Origin: Methylovorus menthalis
Lineage (GTDB): Bacteria; Pseudomonadota; Gammaproteobacteria; Burkholderiales; Methylophilaceae
Reading direction: 5' to 3'
Assembly (NCBI RefSeq): GCF_020523625.1
Contig: NZ_JAJAQH010000001.1
Coordinates: forward strand, 482,820 to 546,819
DNA: 64,000 nt
In this document: positions 9,234 through 17,100 of the stretch, in pieces
Position numbering within the stretch: position 1 is the first letter of the stretch
Layout: each line of letters begins with the position of its first letter
Position numbers and translations under genes: made by a program
The notes under the pieces: generated by a model
The model's input: only the letters and a program-made list of their open reading frames with translations
Database searches by the model: none
What the model was told of the DNA's origin: nothing

Positions 9234-9247
9234 ACCGTTTTTATGGT

Positions 9248-11116
9248 TTAAAGACTGAATACATTCATGCCGCCGCCGCCAGGAGCTGCGTTCCACTTGG
9301 TCAGCTCCTTGTAGCCGCCAGCTGCACCCAGGCCATCGGTTTCATTGCTCAAGCCGAGGTTCATGGCTACGCCAGCCCAGCCGCCGATACCGGACAATAC
9401 GCCAACATACTGCTTGCCCTTGTGGCTATAGGTAATGGCGTTACCCACAATGCCGGAGCCAACCTGGAATTTCCACAGCTCCTTGCCGGTTTGCGCATCC
9501 ACTGCCTTGAACCAGCGGTCCAGCGTGCCATAGAACACGATGTCGCTAGACGTTACCAGCGCGCCACCCCAGGCCGAGAATTTCTCCTTGTTGTACCAGA
9601 CGGATTTTCCCTTCAGGCCATCCCAGGCCATAAAGCCACCCATCACGCCATCCGGACCGGCAAACATGGTCAGGGTCGCACCTACCCAGGGTTGCCCGGC
9701 GATGTACTTGGACTCAACGGGCTCGTAAGTCATGCAAACATGGTTAAGCGGCACATAGAACTTGCCGGTCTTGGGTGAGTATGCCGAAGGCTGTTCATCC
9801 TTCACGCCCAGCGCAGATGGGCAAATGCCTTGCGCGTTATAGTCTTGGTGCGTGGAGAACTTTGGATCCTTGATCGGTACGCCAGTTTTCAGGTCTACCT
9901 TACTTGCCCAGTTGACGAATGGATGCATCTTTTCAGCAACAAGCAGGGTGCCATTGGTGCGGTCGAAGGTGTAGCCAAAGCCGTTACGGTCAAAATGGGT
10001 TGCCAGCTTTTTACCCTTGGCTTCCCACAGCACGATTTCGTTCATGCTGTCGTAGTCCCACTCATCATGTGGGGTCAGTTGATAGCCCCAACGTGCCATA
10101 CCGGTATCCACATCGCGTGCGAAAATCGTCATGGACCACTTGTTATCACCTGGTCGTACATCTGGGTTCCAGGTTCCTGGGTTGCCGGTACCGTAGTACA
10201 TCAGGTTCAGTGCTGGATCAAACGAGTACCAGCCCCAGGTAGGGCCGCCGCCATGTTCGTAGCCATTTTGCATGGCTTGTGGCTTGAGCCATGTACGGGT
10301 ACCCAGTTCCTTTTCCGGGAATTTCAGCTGATCCTTGGTCAAGGCCTTGAATGAGCCGCCTTCCTTGTTGCCGCCGTTTACGTCTTCATACAGCGAGAGC
10401 GAACTGTAGTGCGGGTTTTCCTTGTTGAAGCCATCACCGATCAGCATTTCGCTGTCAGGGCCGGTGCTGTATGCGCGCCATGCCAAGGAGCCATCCTTGA
10501 TGTTGTAAGCCGAGATATAACAGCGTACGCCATACTCACCACCGGAGCAGCCGGTAATGACCTTATCCTTGATGATATGTGGTGCATTGGTATTGGAAGC
10601 GCCTTTCTTGGTATCAACGACTTGTACGTCCCAAATCTTGGTGCCAGTCTTCGCATCCAGCGCAACCAGCTTGCCGTCGTTTTGCTGCAGGAATATCTTG
10701 CCATCGCCATAACCCAGGCCGCGGTTAACGCTGTCACAGCACAACAGGGCTTGAATTGATGGGTCCTGCTTGGGGAAGTAAGACCAGATGATCTTCTGGT
10801 TATCGTTCAGGTCCAACGCATAAACGTTATTCGGGAATGCAGTATGTACGTACATAACATCATTGATGACCAGCGGAGCGCCTTCGTGGCCGCGATTCAC
10901 GCCAGTAGCAAACGACCAGGCCATTTTCAGATTGCGCACATTGCCTTTGTTGATCTGGCTCAAACGGCTGTAGCCAGTATTGGCGTAGTCTTTACGAGGA
11001 TGTGCCCACTGGTTGTCGTCCTTCATCAGGTTTTCGAGTTCAGTAGCGGCCAGGCTGCTCAAGCTGCTGAGACCCAATACGCCAGCTAATGCGAGTTTCA
11101 AGGTTGTTGTCTTCAC
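9248..11116 (-). CDS. xoxF: Lanthanide-dependent PQQ methanol dehydrogenase XoxF
   Basis: This 622-residue periplasmic quinoprotein has a signal peptide (about 1-23, ending SLA). It oxidises methanol to formaldehyde or formate using PQQ. Visible hallmarks are the vicinal disulfide C126-C127, the metal ligands E194 and N312, the catalytic Asp D354, and a further Asp D356 in DEWDYD. That extra Asp, an Ala in calcium-dependent MxaF, is the accepted marker of rare-earth binding. Eight tryptophan-docking repeats of the beta-propeller span the protein. The start codon is GTG at 11116 with GGAG seven bases upstream. It forms an operon with xoxG and lies downstream of a sigma-54 promoter. In Methylophilaceae such enzymes belong to the XoxF4 clade, which I infer but have not tested. 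Confidence 0.95.
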   Translation of the reverse strand: MKTTTLKLALAGVLGLSSLSSLAATELENLMKDDNQWAHPRKDYANTGYSRLSQINKGNVRNLKMAWSFATGVNRGHEGAPLVINDVMYVHTAFPNNVYALDLNDNQKIIWSYFPKQDPSIQALLCCDSVNRGLGYGDGKIFLQQNDGKLVALDAKTGTKIWDVQVVDTKKGASNTNAPHIIKDKVITGCSGGEYGVRCYISAYNIKDGSLAWRAYSTGPDSEMLIGDGFNKENPHYSSLSLYEDVNGGNKEGGSFKALTKDQLKFPEKELGTRTWLKPQAMQNGYEHGGGPTWGWYSFDPALNLMYYGTGNPGTWNPDVRPGDNKWSMTIFARDVDTGMARWGYQLTPHDEWDYDSMNEIVLWEAKGKKLATHFDRNGFGYTFDRTNGTLLVAEKMHPFVNWASKVDLKTGVPIKDPKFSTHQDYNAQGICPSALGVKDEQPSAYSPKTGKFYVPLNHVCMTYEPVESKYIAGQPWVGATLTMFAGPDGVMGGFMAWDGLKGKSVWYNKEKFSAWGGALVTSSDIVFYGTLDRWFKAVDAQTGKELWKFQVGSGIVGNAITYSHKGKQYVGVLSGIGGWAGVAMNLGLSNETDGLGAAGGYKELTKWNAAPGGGGMNVFSL

Positions 11117-11162
11117 GCTAAATCTCCATAGTTAATTTGTTTTAACAGCATGTGAGTGACTA

Positions 11163-11199
11163 GCCACCAGCTTCCGGCGGAGGCCCTTCGGCCGGTGGC
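11163..11199 (-). promoter_or_regulatory. GC-rich hairpin in the xoxF 5' leader
   Basis: GCCACC (11163-11168) and GGTGGC (11194-11199) form the outer arms of a dyad. The inner sequence can form alternative stems (CCGGC/GCCGG or GGCC-CTTC-GGCC). It starts within a few bases of the transcription start predicted from the sigma-54 promoter, so it would be the 5' end of the xoxF mRNA, either protecting it or regulating it. Confidence 0.5.
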
Positions 11200-11212
11200 A
11201 GTAAAGCCTTAA

Positions 11213-11229
11213 TTGCAATCGCTGTGCCA
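11213..11229 (-). promoter_or_regulatory. Sigma-54 (-24/-12) promoter of xoxF-xoxG
   Basis: On the minus strand TGGCACAGCGATTGCAA matches the sigma-54 consensus TGGCACG-N4-TTGCA at every position but the last base of the -24 block, with exact spacing. The start of transcription would be near 11203, giving a leader of about 87 nt before the GTG of xoxF. The enhancer-binding activator needed by such a promoter is encoded divergently next door. Confidence 0.85.
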
Positions 11230-11341
11230 GAAAAGAAAACAGGAAGGGAGAATTACCCGAAAGCCTTATGGCGTAAGGCTTGCAGGTGGTATGAAAAAAA
11301 CATGAGGGACTTGGGAGCGACGCTACTGGCAGGCGTGTGGT

Positions 11342-11377
11342 TGTCACGAAAATGAACAGGTGTTACATTCAGTAACA
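11342..11377. promoter_or_regulatory. Two tandem dyads, probable upstream activator sites for xoxF
   Basis: A perfect dyad TGTTAC-N5-GTAACA lies at 11361-11377. A degenerate copy, TGTCAC-N5-TGAACA, lies at 11342-11358. Their centres are 19 bp apart, about two helical turns, so both face the same side of the DNA. They are about 120-155 bp upstream of the sigma-54 promoter, the usual range for enhancer-binding proteins, and 45-80 bp upstream of the regulator's own start, so autoregulation is possible. Confidence 0.65.
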
Positions 11378-11421
11378 GGTGATTTTCCTGCATTTCCCCA
11401 GCCAAAGACTGACAGCTAGCC

Positions 11422-13338
11422 ATGCAATATTCCATTCCCGATGAAGCACACCAAATCAGAAATGCACGCTCGCAATTTCTGGTCAGCGGACAGGTGCAGC
11501 AAGGTGCTGTGGCGGAAGAAATAGCCCGCTCCTGGCAGCGCTGCCTGGCCAACGGCATGGACAGCGCTGCGTCGGTGGACAATCAAATACTGACCCAGTA
11601 TGAGTTGCGCCAGCGTCAGGAGCAGTACCATCTGCTGCTATCGCATGCCCGCCCCGAGATGACCACGCTTAATGAGCAGATTGCTCACACGCGCAGCATG
11701 GTGATCCTGACGGATGATCAGGGCGTGATTTTGCATAGCCTGGGGGACAATGCTTTTCTCTCAGAGGCGCAGCAGCTCGCGCTCAATCCCGGTAGCTCAT
11801 GGCATGAAGCCTACCGTGGCACCAATGCCATTGGTACAGCCTTGATTGAGCAATCCGCGCTCACCGTGCGGGGTGCTGAGCACTTCATGGAGCGCAACCA
11901 GATCCTCAGCTGCTCGGCTGTACCTATATTCGGGGCGCAAAATAATCTGCTGGGAACACTGGATGTTTCCAATGATTTACTGATGCCGCAACAGCACACC
12001 TTGGCGCTGGTGAAAATGGCGGCGCAAATGATTGAGAACCGTCTTTTCCGCGCCAGTCATCATGCCGATATGGTGCTGCATTTTCATGCCCGGCCAGAAT
12101 TCATTGGTACCTTATGGGAAGGTATCGCCATGTTCGGAGCCGATGGCCGGCTGGTGGCCCTCAATCGTAGCGGGCAGTTCCAGTTGGGGTTGGCGCCCAC
12201 TGAGTTGCCCCAAGGTGGTGTCTATTTCCATCAGCTTTTTGAAAGTGACCTGGGCAAGCTCGAAGCCGCGAGCGCCAGCACGCTGGTATTTCCTTTGCGC
12301 CTGACCAATGGCGCGCGCTTGTTTGCCCGTGCAGAAGCACGCAGCAATAGTCCGGCACGTCCCGAGACGGCGGTAGAGCCCCAGAAGCGCGATGCCGCGG
12401 CTAATCTGGGTATGCTGAATACAGGCGATCCACAGATTGCGCGTGCGATCAGCCAGGTGACTTTGGTATTGAACCAGCAAATCCCTATTCTGATTGAAGG
12501 CGAAACTGGTGCCGGCAAGGAGCTGTTTGCCCGGGCGATTCATGAAGCCAGTGCGCGGTATCAGGGCCCGTGGGTGGCTGTTAACTGTGCCGCCTTGCCA
12601 GAAGGGCTGATTGAAGCCGAATTGTTTGGCTATGAAGATGGTGCCTTTACCGGTGCGCGCCGCAAAGGCAGCACAGGCAAGCTCGAGCAGGCTAACGGCG
12701 GTACTCTGTTCCTGGATGAAATTGGTGATATGCCACTTGGTCTGCAGGCGCGGTTGCTGCGCGTATTGCAAGAGCGTAGCGTTACGCCATTAGGCAGCAG
12801 CAAATCCAAGCCTCTGGACTTTATGCTGGTGAGTGCGACTAACCAGAAACTGCGTGAAAAAGTCGAGAAAGGCGAGTTCAGGCGTGATCTTTATTATCGG
12901 CTGAATGGCCTCAGTGTGAGTTTGCCCCCTTTGCGTCAGCGTACGGATCTGGCCGCGTTGGTGCAGCTGATCCTGCAAACTGAAAATGCTGAAACTACGC
13001 CGATTGATGCAGAAGTGATGCAATTGTTTGAATGCCATCCCTGGCCCGGCAATATTCGCCAGTTGCATAATGTGGTCAAAACCGCACTGGCCTTATCTGC
13101 GGGCGGCAAGATTCAATCTATGCACCTGATGCAGGATTTTCTGGATGAGCTTGAGCAGGGGGTGGGCTCTCCAGAGCGCGCTCAGGAATCGCCGCAGGTC
13201 TCGCTGGATGCGGTGACCACAGATGCCGTTCGCAATGCCTGGCAGCAGCACGCAGGCAATGTATCGGCCGTGGCACGCCAGCTAGGCATCAGCAGAAATA
13301 CCCTGTATCGCAAGCTCAAGGCTTTGCAGCTTATCTAG
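11422..13338 (+). CDS. Sigma-54-dependent activator, AcoR-like (GAF-PAS-AAA-Fis)
   Basis: This 638-residue protein has a GAF-type sensor (about 70-200), a PAS-like region (about 215-300), a sigma-54 interaction AAA+ domain (about 330-560) and a C-terminal Fis-type helix-turn-helix (about 595-636). The Walker A motif GETGAGKE starts at residue 360, and the sigma-54 contact loop GAFTGA is intact at 407-412, so it should be a working activator. The architecture is that of AcoR, the acetoin-catabolism activator, whose relatives also control PQQ alcohol dehydrogenases. It is divergent from xoxFG with 305 bp between, which contain a sigma-54 promoter pointing at xoxF. The ligand is unknown; an alcohol, aldehyde or lanthanide-linked signal is inferred. 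No clear ribosome binding site precedes the ATG. Confidence 0.92.
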   Translation: MQYSIPDEAHQIRNARSQFLVSGQVQQGAVAEEIARSWQRCLANGMDSAASVDNQILTQYELRQRQEQYHLLLSHARPEMTTLNEQIAHTRSMVILTDDQGVILHSLGDNAFLSEAQQLALNPGSSWHEAYRGTNAIGTALIEQSALTVRGAEHFMERNQILSCSAVPIFGAQNNLLGTLDVSNDLLMPQQHTLALVKMAAQMIENRLFRASHHADMVLHFHARPEFIGTLWEGIAMFGADGRLVALNRSGQFQLGLAPTELPQGGVYFHQLFESDLGKLEAASASTLVFPLRLTNGARLFARAEARSNSPARPETAVEPQKRDAAANLGMLNTGDPQIARAISQVTLVLNQQIPILIEGETGAGKELFARAIHEASARYQGPWVAVNCAALPEGLIEAELFGYEDGAFTGARRKGSTGKLEQANGGTLFLDEIGDMPLGLQARLLRVLQERSVTPLGSSKSKPLDFMLVSATNQKLREKVEKGEFRRDLYYRLNGLSVSLPPLRQRTDLAALVQLILQTENAETTPIDAEVMQLFECHPWPGNIRQLHNVVKTALALSAGGKIQSMHLMQDFLDELEQGVGSPERAQESPQVSLDAVTTDAVRNAWQQHAGNVSAVARQLGISRNTLYRKLKALQLI

Positions 13339-13484
13339 CTTTTCAAAGCCAGCCCTTTCAAAACGCACATTTCCATCGCGACTTTCCGTTCGTCCTACAG
13401 CTAAATCGGACCACACCTATAGAGTCAATGTTTGCTCTCACGTATGGTAAAGAGCTGATCATTGGATATAAACAGGAGGTCATC

Positions 13485-13997
13485 ATGGACCATTACCAGC
13501 ATCGCGTCGCAGGCGTATACGTTTATCCGCAAGAGGCAGAGAACACCCTGCAAAAGCTGAAGGAAGGCGGTCTGCAGCCAGAGCAATTGCATCTGCTGAC
13601 CTCGGATCGTCACGCTACACACGAGCAGGAAGGTAGTCGGGATGTATTAAAAGATGTTATCAAGGATACGGCCATAGGGACCGTAGTCGGTGGCGGCGTG
13701 GGCGCCTTGGGTCAAGCAGCGATAGTGGCTGCCAATGTGAGCCTGTTCGTCGCTAGTCCGCTTTTGGCGCCATTGGCCATGGTGGGGTGGGGAGCGGCGG
13801 TGGGAGCGATTGCCGGGGCTGGCGCAGGGATTGCGCAGAAATCAGGCGACTTCAGTAATTTTGTGATTGATGCCATCAATAATGGCTACGTAGTGTTACT
13901 GGCATACACCCGTTCAGGGGATGAAACAGAGCTGGCGCGCGAGATAATTGCCGCTTCAGGCAAGGAGCAGCATGAGATGCAAGTGGTTAAATTGTAA
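13485..13997 (+). CDS. General-stress-type protein with glycine-zipper membrane region
   Basis: I choose the ATG at 13485 because a perfect AGGAGG (13474-13479) precedes it at ideal distance; a longer frame from 13428 has no such site. The 170-residue product starts with a domain resembling the YflT/17M general stress fold (residues 1-45: MDHYQHRVAGVYVYP, then a short helix and an LLTSDRHA strand). A long glycine- and alanine-rich hydrophobic part (about 60-120) with glycine-zipper spacing follows, and a third segment resembles the N-terminal fold. Such proteins are usually stress induced and membrane associated; the molecular role is unknown. Confidence 0.75.
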   Translation: MDHYQHRVAGVYVYPQEAENTLQKLKEGGLQPEQLHLLTSDRHATHEQEGSRDVLKDVIKDTAIGTVVGGGVGALGQAAIVAANVSLFVASPLLAPLAMVGWGAAVGAIAGAGAGIAQKSGDFSNFVIDAINNGYVVLLAYTRSGDETELAREIIAASGKEQHEMQVVKL

Positions 13998-14107
13998 GGG
14001 GTAGCCTGCATATACCACAACCAGCTAAAATTGCTATAGTCGATATGTATCATTCCAATTGACGCATGTTTTGATATATTTGCTTTATCAGTAAAGTTGG
14101 GATGGTC

Positions 14108-15016
14108 ATGACCCTTAGTGAACTTCGTTTCATCGTGGCAGTGGCCCGAGAGCGTAATTTTAGACGCGCCGCCGAGAAAAGTTTTGTCAGCCAGCCGGCG
14201 CTCAGTCTGGCCGTAAAAAAGCTGGAGGACGAGCTGGGCGTGATGCTGTTCGAGCGCAGTCGTAGCGATGTCAGCATGACGCCGGTAGGGGAGCGTATTG
14301 TTGAGCAGGCCATACGCACCCTCGAAGAGGCTGGGCGCATCAAGGAACTCGCCAAGCAGGGCAACAACCAGCTGATTGGTACTTTCAAACTTGGCGTGAT
14401 TTATTCCGTTGGCCCCTATCTCCTGCCTGAAATCATTCCGCCCTTACGCAAAAGCGCGCCCGATATGCCATTGGAGGTGGAAGAAAACCTCACCGCCAAT
14501 CTGGAAACCCAGTTACGTAATGGAAATATTGATGCTGCCATTATTGCGCTGCCATTCGATATTCCTGGTATCAAGCTTCAATTGCTTTATGAAGAAGAAT
14601 TTGTAGTGGTGGTGCCGGCGGATCACCCTTGGGCTAGCCGTAAGAGCATTAGCCCAGAAGATCTGGCTGAAGAAAAAGTATTGTTGCTGAACACGGGCCA
14701 CTGTTTCAGTAGTCAGGTACTGCTGGCTTGCCCAGACCTCTCCCGTAAGGGCGAAATGCTGCAAGGTAACTCTCTCGAAACCATACGCAATATGGTGGCT
14801 TCCAATCTTGGTATTACCGTGCTGCCCGCCAGCGCGGCGGTTGAGCGCTATCAGAATCCGCTGATCAAAGTGGTGCCTTTTGAAGCTCCAGTGCCCAAGC
14901 GGCAAATTGCGCTGGCATGGCGCAAGAGCTATGGCCGCGAAAAAGCGGTGGACGAAATTGCCCATGCCATACGCGGCATCCAGTCCGAGTGCATACACGT
15001 TAATAATCCCCATTAA
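14108..15016 (+). CDS. oxyR: OxyR, peroxide-sensing LysR-type regulator
   Basis: This 302-residue protein has a LysR helix-turn-helix (about 1-60: RNFRRAAEKSFVSQPALS) and a regulatory domain closely resembling E. coli OxyR, with SLETIRNMVA and GITVLPA blocks. With the ATG at 14108 as start, which best fits the family N-terminus, the two peroxide-sensing cysteines fall at C199 and C208 in GHC...AC, exactly the E. coli numbering. It should activate peroxide defence genes when these form a disulfide. It stands alone, divergent in sense from pqqA with which it converges, and shares a bidirectional terminator. A further in-frame ATG at 14102 cannot be excluded. Confidence 0.93.
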   Translation: MTLSELRFIVAVARERNFRRAAEKSFVSQPALSLAVKKLEDELGVMLFERSRSDVSMTPVGERIVEQAIRTLEEAGRIKELAKQGNNQLIGTFKLGVIYSVGPYLLPEIIPPLRKSAPDMPLEVEENLTANLETQLRNGNIDAAIIALPFDIPGIKLQLLYEEEFVVVVPADHPWASRKSISPEDLAEEKVLLLNTGHCFSSQVLLACPDLSRKGEMLQGNSLETIRNMVASNLGITVLPASAAVERYQNPLIKVVPFEAPVPKRQIALAWRKSYGREKAVDEIAHAIRGIQSECIHVNNPH

Positions 15017-15043
15017 AAAAGGAGGCCATGGCCTCCTTTTTTA
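15015..15043. terminator. Bidirectional terminator between oxyR and pqqA
   Basis: GGAGGCCATGGCCTCC (15021-15036) is a perfect palindrome with six As before it and six Ts after it. It would stop both oxyR and pqqA transcripts, which means pqqA is not transcribed into any further pqq gene. Confidence 0.92.
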
Positions 15044-15085
15044 ATGAGAGTGTGGATGAGATCCACATCTCCTGTCGCTAGTGAA

Positions 15086-15157
15086 TTAACGATTGCAAAC
15101 GTACATCGTTACTTCAAAGCCGAAACGCATTTCAGTAGCTTCTGGTTTGGTCCACAT
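15086..15157 (-). CDS. pqqA: PqqA, precursor peptide of pyrroloquinoline quinone (orphan copy)
   Basis: This 23-residue peptide begins MWTKPEATEMRFGFE and ends TMYVCNR. It has the Glu-x3-Tyr pair (E15, Y19) whose side chains are cross-linked by PqqE to make PQQ. AAGGAG lies six bases before the ATG, a strong ribosome binding site. No pqqB, C, D or E gene follows: a bidirectional terminator and convergent oxyR lie directly downstream, so this is a free-standing copy. It sits about 4 kb from the PQQ enzyme XoxF. The frame stays open upstream to another ATG (15238), but the internal start has the ribosome binding site and matches the family length. Confidence 0.95.
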   Translation of the reverse strand: MWTKPEATEMRFGFEVTMYVCNR

Positions 15158-15245
15158 GGTGTTCTCCTTGGTAGTCAATGGGTACTGCATGAAGAACATC
15201 ATAATCCTGCCGGGAACACGCTGCATGCGCAGCTTCATGAAAGAA

Positions 15246-15266
15246 CACTCATGAAAATCATGAGTG
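15246..15266 (-). terminator. Hairpin after the zinc-ribbon membrane protein gene
   Basis: CACTCATGA and TCATGAGTG form a perfect 9-bp stem with a 3-nt loop, one base past the stop codon of the upstream gene. It is followed by TTCTTT in the minus direction. It probably ends that transcript and insulates pqqA, though the T-tract is weak. Confidence 0.55.
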
Positions 15267-15267
15267 C

Positions 15268-16215
15268 TTAATAATTCACAAATAAGCGGTAGCCCGATAC
15301 TGTCTGATGATCGGCCGTGAGCAGCAATTTGATGGGCATCTCTTTTCCTGCTGCGATGCCTTTTTCTACCACCGTTCCTGCGGGCAGATACTCTTCCGCG
15401 GTGAATGTGCGACGCAATATTGCTTGATCATTCGCATCGGTTAATGTCAATTCCAGCTGCGGATAAGCCTGAGTATGCTTGGCCTGATTGATCAAGGTAC
15501 TGGTCAAGACCAATAGACCTTCATATTCGCTGTCTTCCAGCAGATTGGCATCGTCGATGACGAGCTTGCTCGCGTCTTTCGGTAATTCAACGGTGCATTT
15601 CAATGTCACGCACACCTGTTGCAGATAGGGTTTGCTATCTGGCCAAGCCAGTGCCAGCGCATTGCGCTGGAAATACGCCAATTGCAGAATAATTGCGATA
15701 AGTAGTAGCAACACAAAAAAACCACTCAGCCAGGGGAAGGCCCTAGGCTGGATAGTCACTGTTTGTAGTTTGGATTTTGGTGCTGCATCACGCCAGACGG
15801 GCTGGCTTGGCGTGTGTGGTGGCGTTTGAGGGAGCGCATGCGTTTCTACTGCAGCATGCGGTTCATCAGGTTCGACAGCCTCGGGTTCGACAGCCTCGGG
15901 TTCGACAGCCTCGGGTTCGACAGCCTCGGGTTCGACAGCCTCGGGTTCGACAGCCTCGGGTTCGACAGCCTCGGGTTCGACAGCCTCGGGTTCGACAGCC
16001 TCGGGTTCGACAGCCTCGGGTTCGACAGCCTCGGGTTCGACAGCCTCGGGTTCGACAGCCTCAGGTTCGACAGCCTCAGCCTCATTCAAATGATCCAGCG
16101 CATTAAAGATATGCTGGCATGCGCCGCATCTTACCGTGCCTCGCCGCAGGGATAACTGCTCCGGCTTCACGTGAAACACGGTGGAACACGCTGGGCAGGA
16201 GGTGACCAAACTCAT
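15268..16215 (-). CDS. Zinc-ribbon (MJ0042/DUF3426) single-pass membrane protein with EAVEP repeats
   Basis: This 315-residue protein starts with a zinc ribbon (C7, C10, C30, C33). Fourteen tandem EAVEP pentapeptides follow (residues 46-115), then a linker, one transmembrane helix (about 159-180) and a C-terminal DUF3426 domain on the far side of the membrane. The repeat should form a stiff acidic rod between ribbon and membrane. Its ATG overlaps the prmA stop as ATGA, so it is translated by coupling at the end of an accB-accC-prmA operon, a common betaproteobacterial arrangement. The molecular function is not known. The repeat length is likely to vary between strains. Confidence 0.88.
   Translation of the reverse strand: MSLVTSCPACSTVFHVKPEQLSLRRGTVRCGACQHIFNALDHLNEAEAVEPEAVEPEAVEPEAVEPEAVEPEAVEPEAVEPEAVEPEAVEPEAVEPEAVEPEAVEPEAVEPEAVEPDEPHAAVETHALPQTPPHTPSQPVWRDAAPKSKLQTVTIQPRAFPWLSGFFVLLLLIAIILQLAYFQRNALALAWPDSKPYLQQVCVTLKCTVELPKDASKLVIDDANLLEDSEYEGLLVLTSTLINQAKHTQAYPQLELTLTDANDQAILRRTFTAEEYLPAGTVVEKGIAAGKEMPIKLLLTADHQTVSGYRLFVNY
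15871..16080. repeat. 14-copy 15-bp tandem repeat (minisatellite) inside a coding region
   Basis: The unit TTCGACAGCCTCGGG is repeated 14 times in 210 bp, almost without change; only the last two units carry an A. The unit is a multiple of three, so gain or loss of copies changes the EAVEP rod by five residues and never shifts the frame. The repeat has no stop codon in several other frames, which creates spurious long frames there. Confidence 0.98.
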
Positions 16216-17099
16216 CTTTTACGACCGGTGAGTAGCACCCAGCTATCCATGAATTGCGGGGTTTCCATATCAAACCATTCGGCATAGATGGCGGAAACTT
16301 GTTCCTGTTGCTCACGCAAAATGCCGGAAAGTGCGATACGGCCTTGAGGCTTGCAGGCAGCTGCCAGCGCAGGGGCCAGTACCATCAAGGCGCTGGAGAG
16401 AATGTTGGCAACCACCAGATCGGCGAAACTGTCAGGGAGTTGCTTGGGAAGGTAAAACTCCGCTTCCACGCCATTGTTTTCAGCATTGAATACACTGGAC
16501 TGTATGGCTTGAGGATCAATATCGACGCCGATAACCTTACCCGCGCCTAATTTGCTGGCCGCAATGGCCAGAATCCCGGAGCCACAGCCGTAATCGAGTA
16601 CGGTAAGGTCTGCGCTGACCTGGTCAGCCAACCATGCCAGACACAAGTGCGTGGTGGGGTGGCTCCCCGTGCCAAATGCCAGACCGGGATCCAGCACGAT
16701 GTTTAATGCGTCCGGGTTGGGGGCGGCATGCCACGACGGCACTATCCATAAATCATCTCGAATCCTGATCGGGTCGAATTGCGATTGTGTGGCGCGTACC
16801 CAGTCCTGTTCGGCAATGTGTTCCGTGCTATAAGGCAGCGAGCCAAGCCCGGTGGCTGCTGCCAGCTCGCCCATTAATACCGGAATATCCGTAGATTCTG
16901 CCAGCAGGGCGCTGACAATATTGTGTTGCCAGATGCCTGGAGGTGGGTCCCCTGGTTCACCAAAAATCGGTTGTTCGTCAGGGGTTTCAGCATTGGCATC
17001 CTCGATGCTAACAGACAACGCCCCCAGTTCCATCAGGGTGTCACTGATGAGATCGGCGGTGTTGTCCCTGGCTTCTATTTTCAGCGATACCCAGGCCAT
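16212..17099 (-). CDS. prmA: Ribosomal protein L11 methyltransferase PrmA
   Basis: This 295-residue SAM-dependent methyltransferase trimethylates ribosomal protein L11. It shows the glycine-rich SAM loop [15 protein letters not shown] followed by GVDIDPQAI, and the active-site NPD/NIL-type motif [11 protein letters not shown]. The start at 17099 (AWVSLKIEA follows the Met) matches the family length of about 293 residues; a longer frame from 17153 would overlap accC. It starts one base past the accC stop and its own stop overlaps the next ATG. The [15 protein letters not shown] motif is also typical. Confidence 0.93.
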   Translation of the reverse strand: MAWVSLKIEARDNTADLISDTLMELGALSVSIEDANAETPDEQPIFGEPGDPPPGIWQHNIVSALLAESTDIPVLMGELAAATGLGSLPYSTEHIAEQDWVRATQSQFDPIRIRDDLWIVPSWHAAPNPDALNIVLDPGLAFGTGSHPTTHLCLAWLADQVSADLTVLDYGCGSGILAIAASKLGAGKVIGVDIDPQAIQSSVFNAENNGVEAEFYLPKQLPDSFADLVVANILSSALMVLAPALAAACKPQGRIALSGILREQQEQVSAIYAEWFDMETPQFMDSWVLLTGRKR

Positions 17100-17100
17100 G

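Noticed and set aside
12112..12771. 219-codon minus-strand frame inside the AcoR-like gene
   Set aside because: It is antisense to the well-conserved AAA domain, has no family features, and arises from codon bias.
15086..15238. Longer in-frame version of pqqA starting at 15238
   Set aside because: The internal ATG at 15157 has the strong ribosome site and matches the family length; the extension is probably untranslated leader.
15871..16080. Possible CRISPR array
   Set aside because: The units are contiguous with no spacers, and there is no cas gene; it is a coding minisatellite.
15814..16155. Long open frames on several frames across the 15-bp repeat
   Set aside because: The repeat unit has no stop codon in these frames, so they are open by construction; only the minus-strand frame with the zinc ribbon and DUF3426 domains is a gene.
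16163..16178. Second parS-like sequence GGCTTCACGTGAAACA
   Set aside because: It lies inside the zinc-ribbon coding region and encodes the conserved FHVKP stretch, so the resemblance may be due to the protein sequence.
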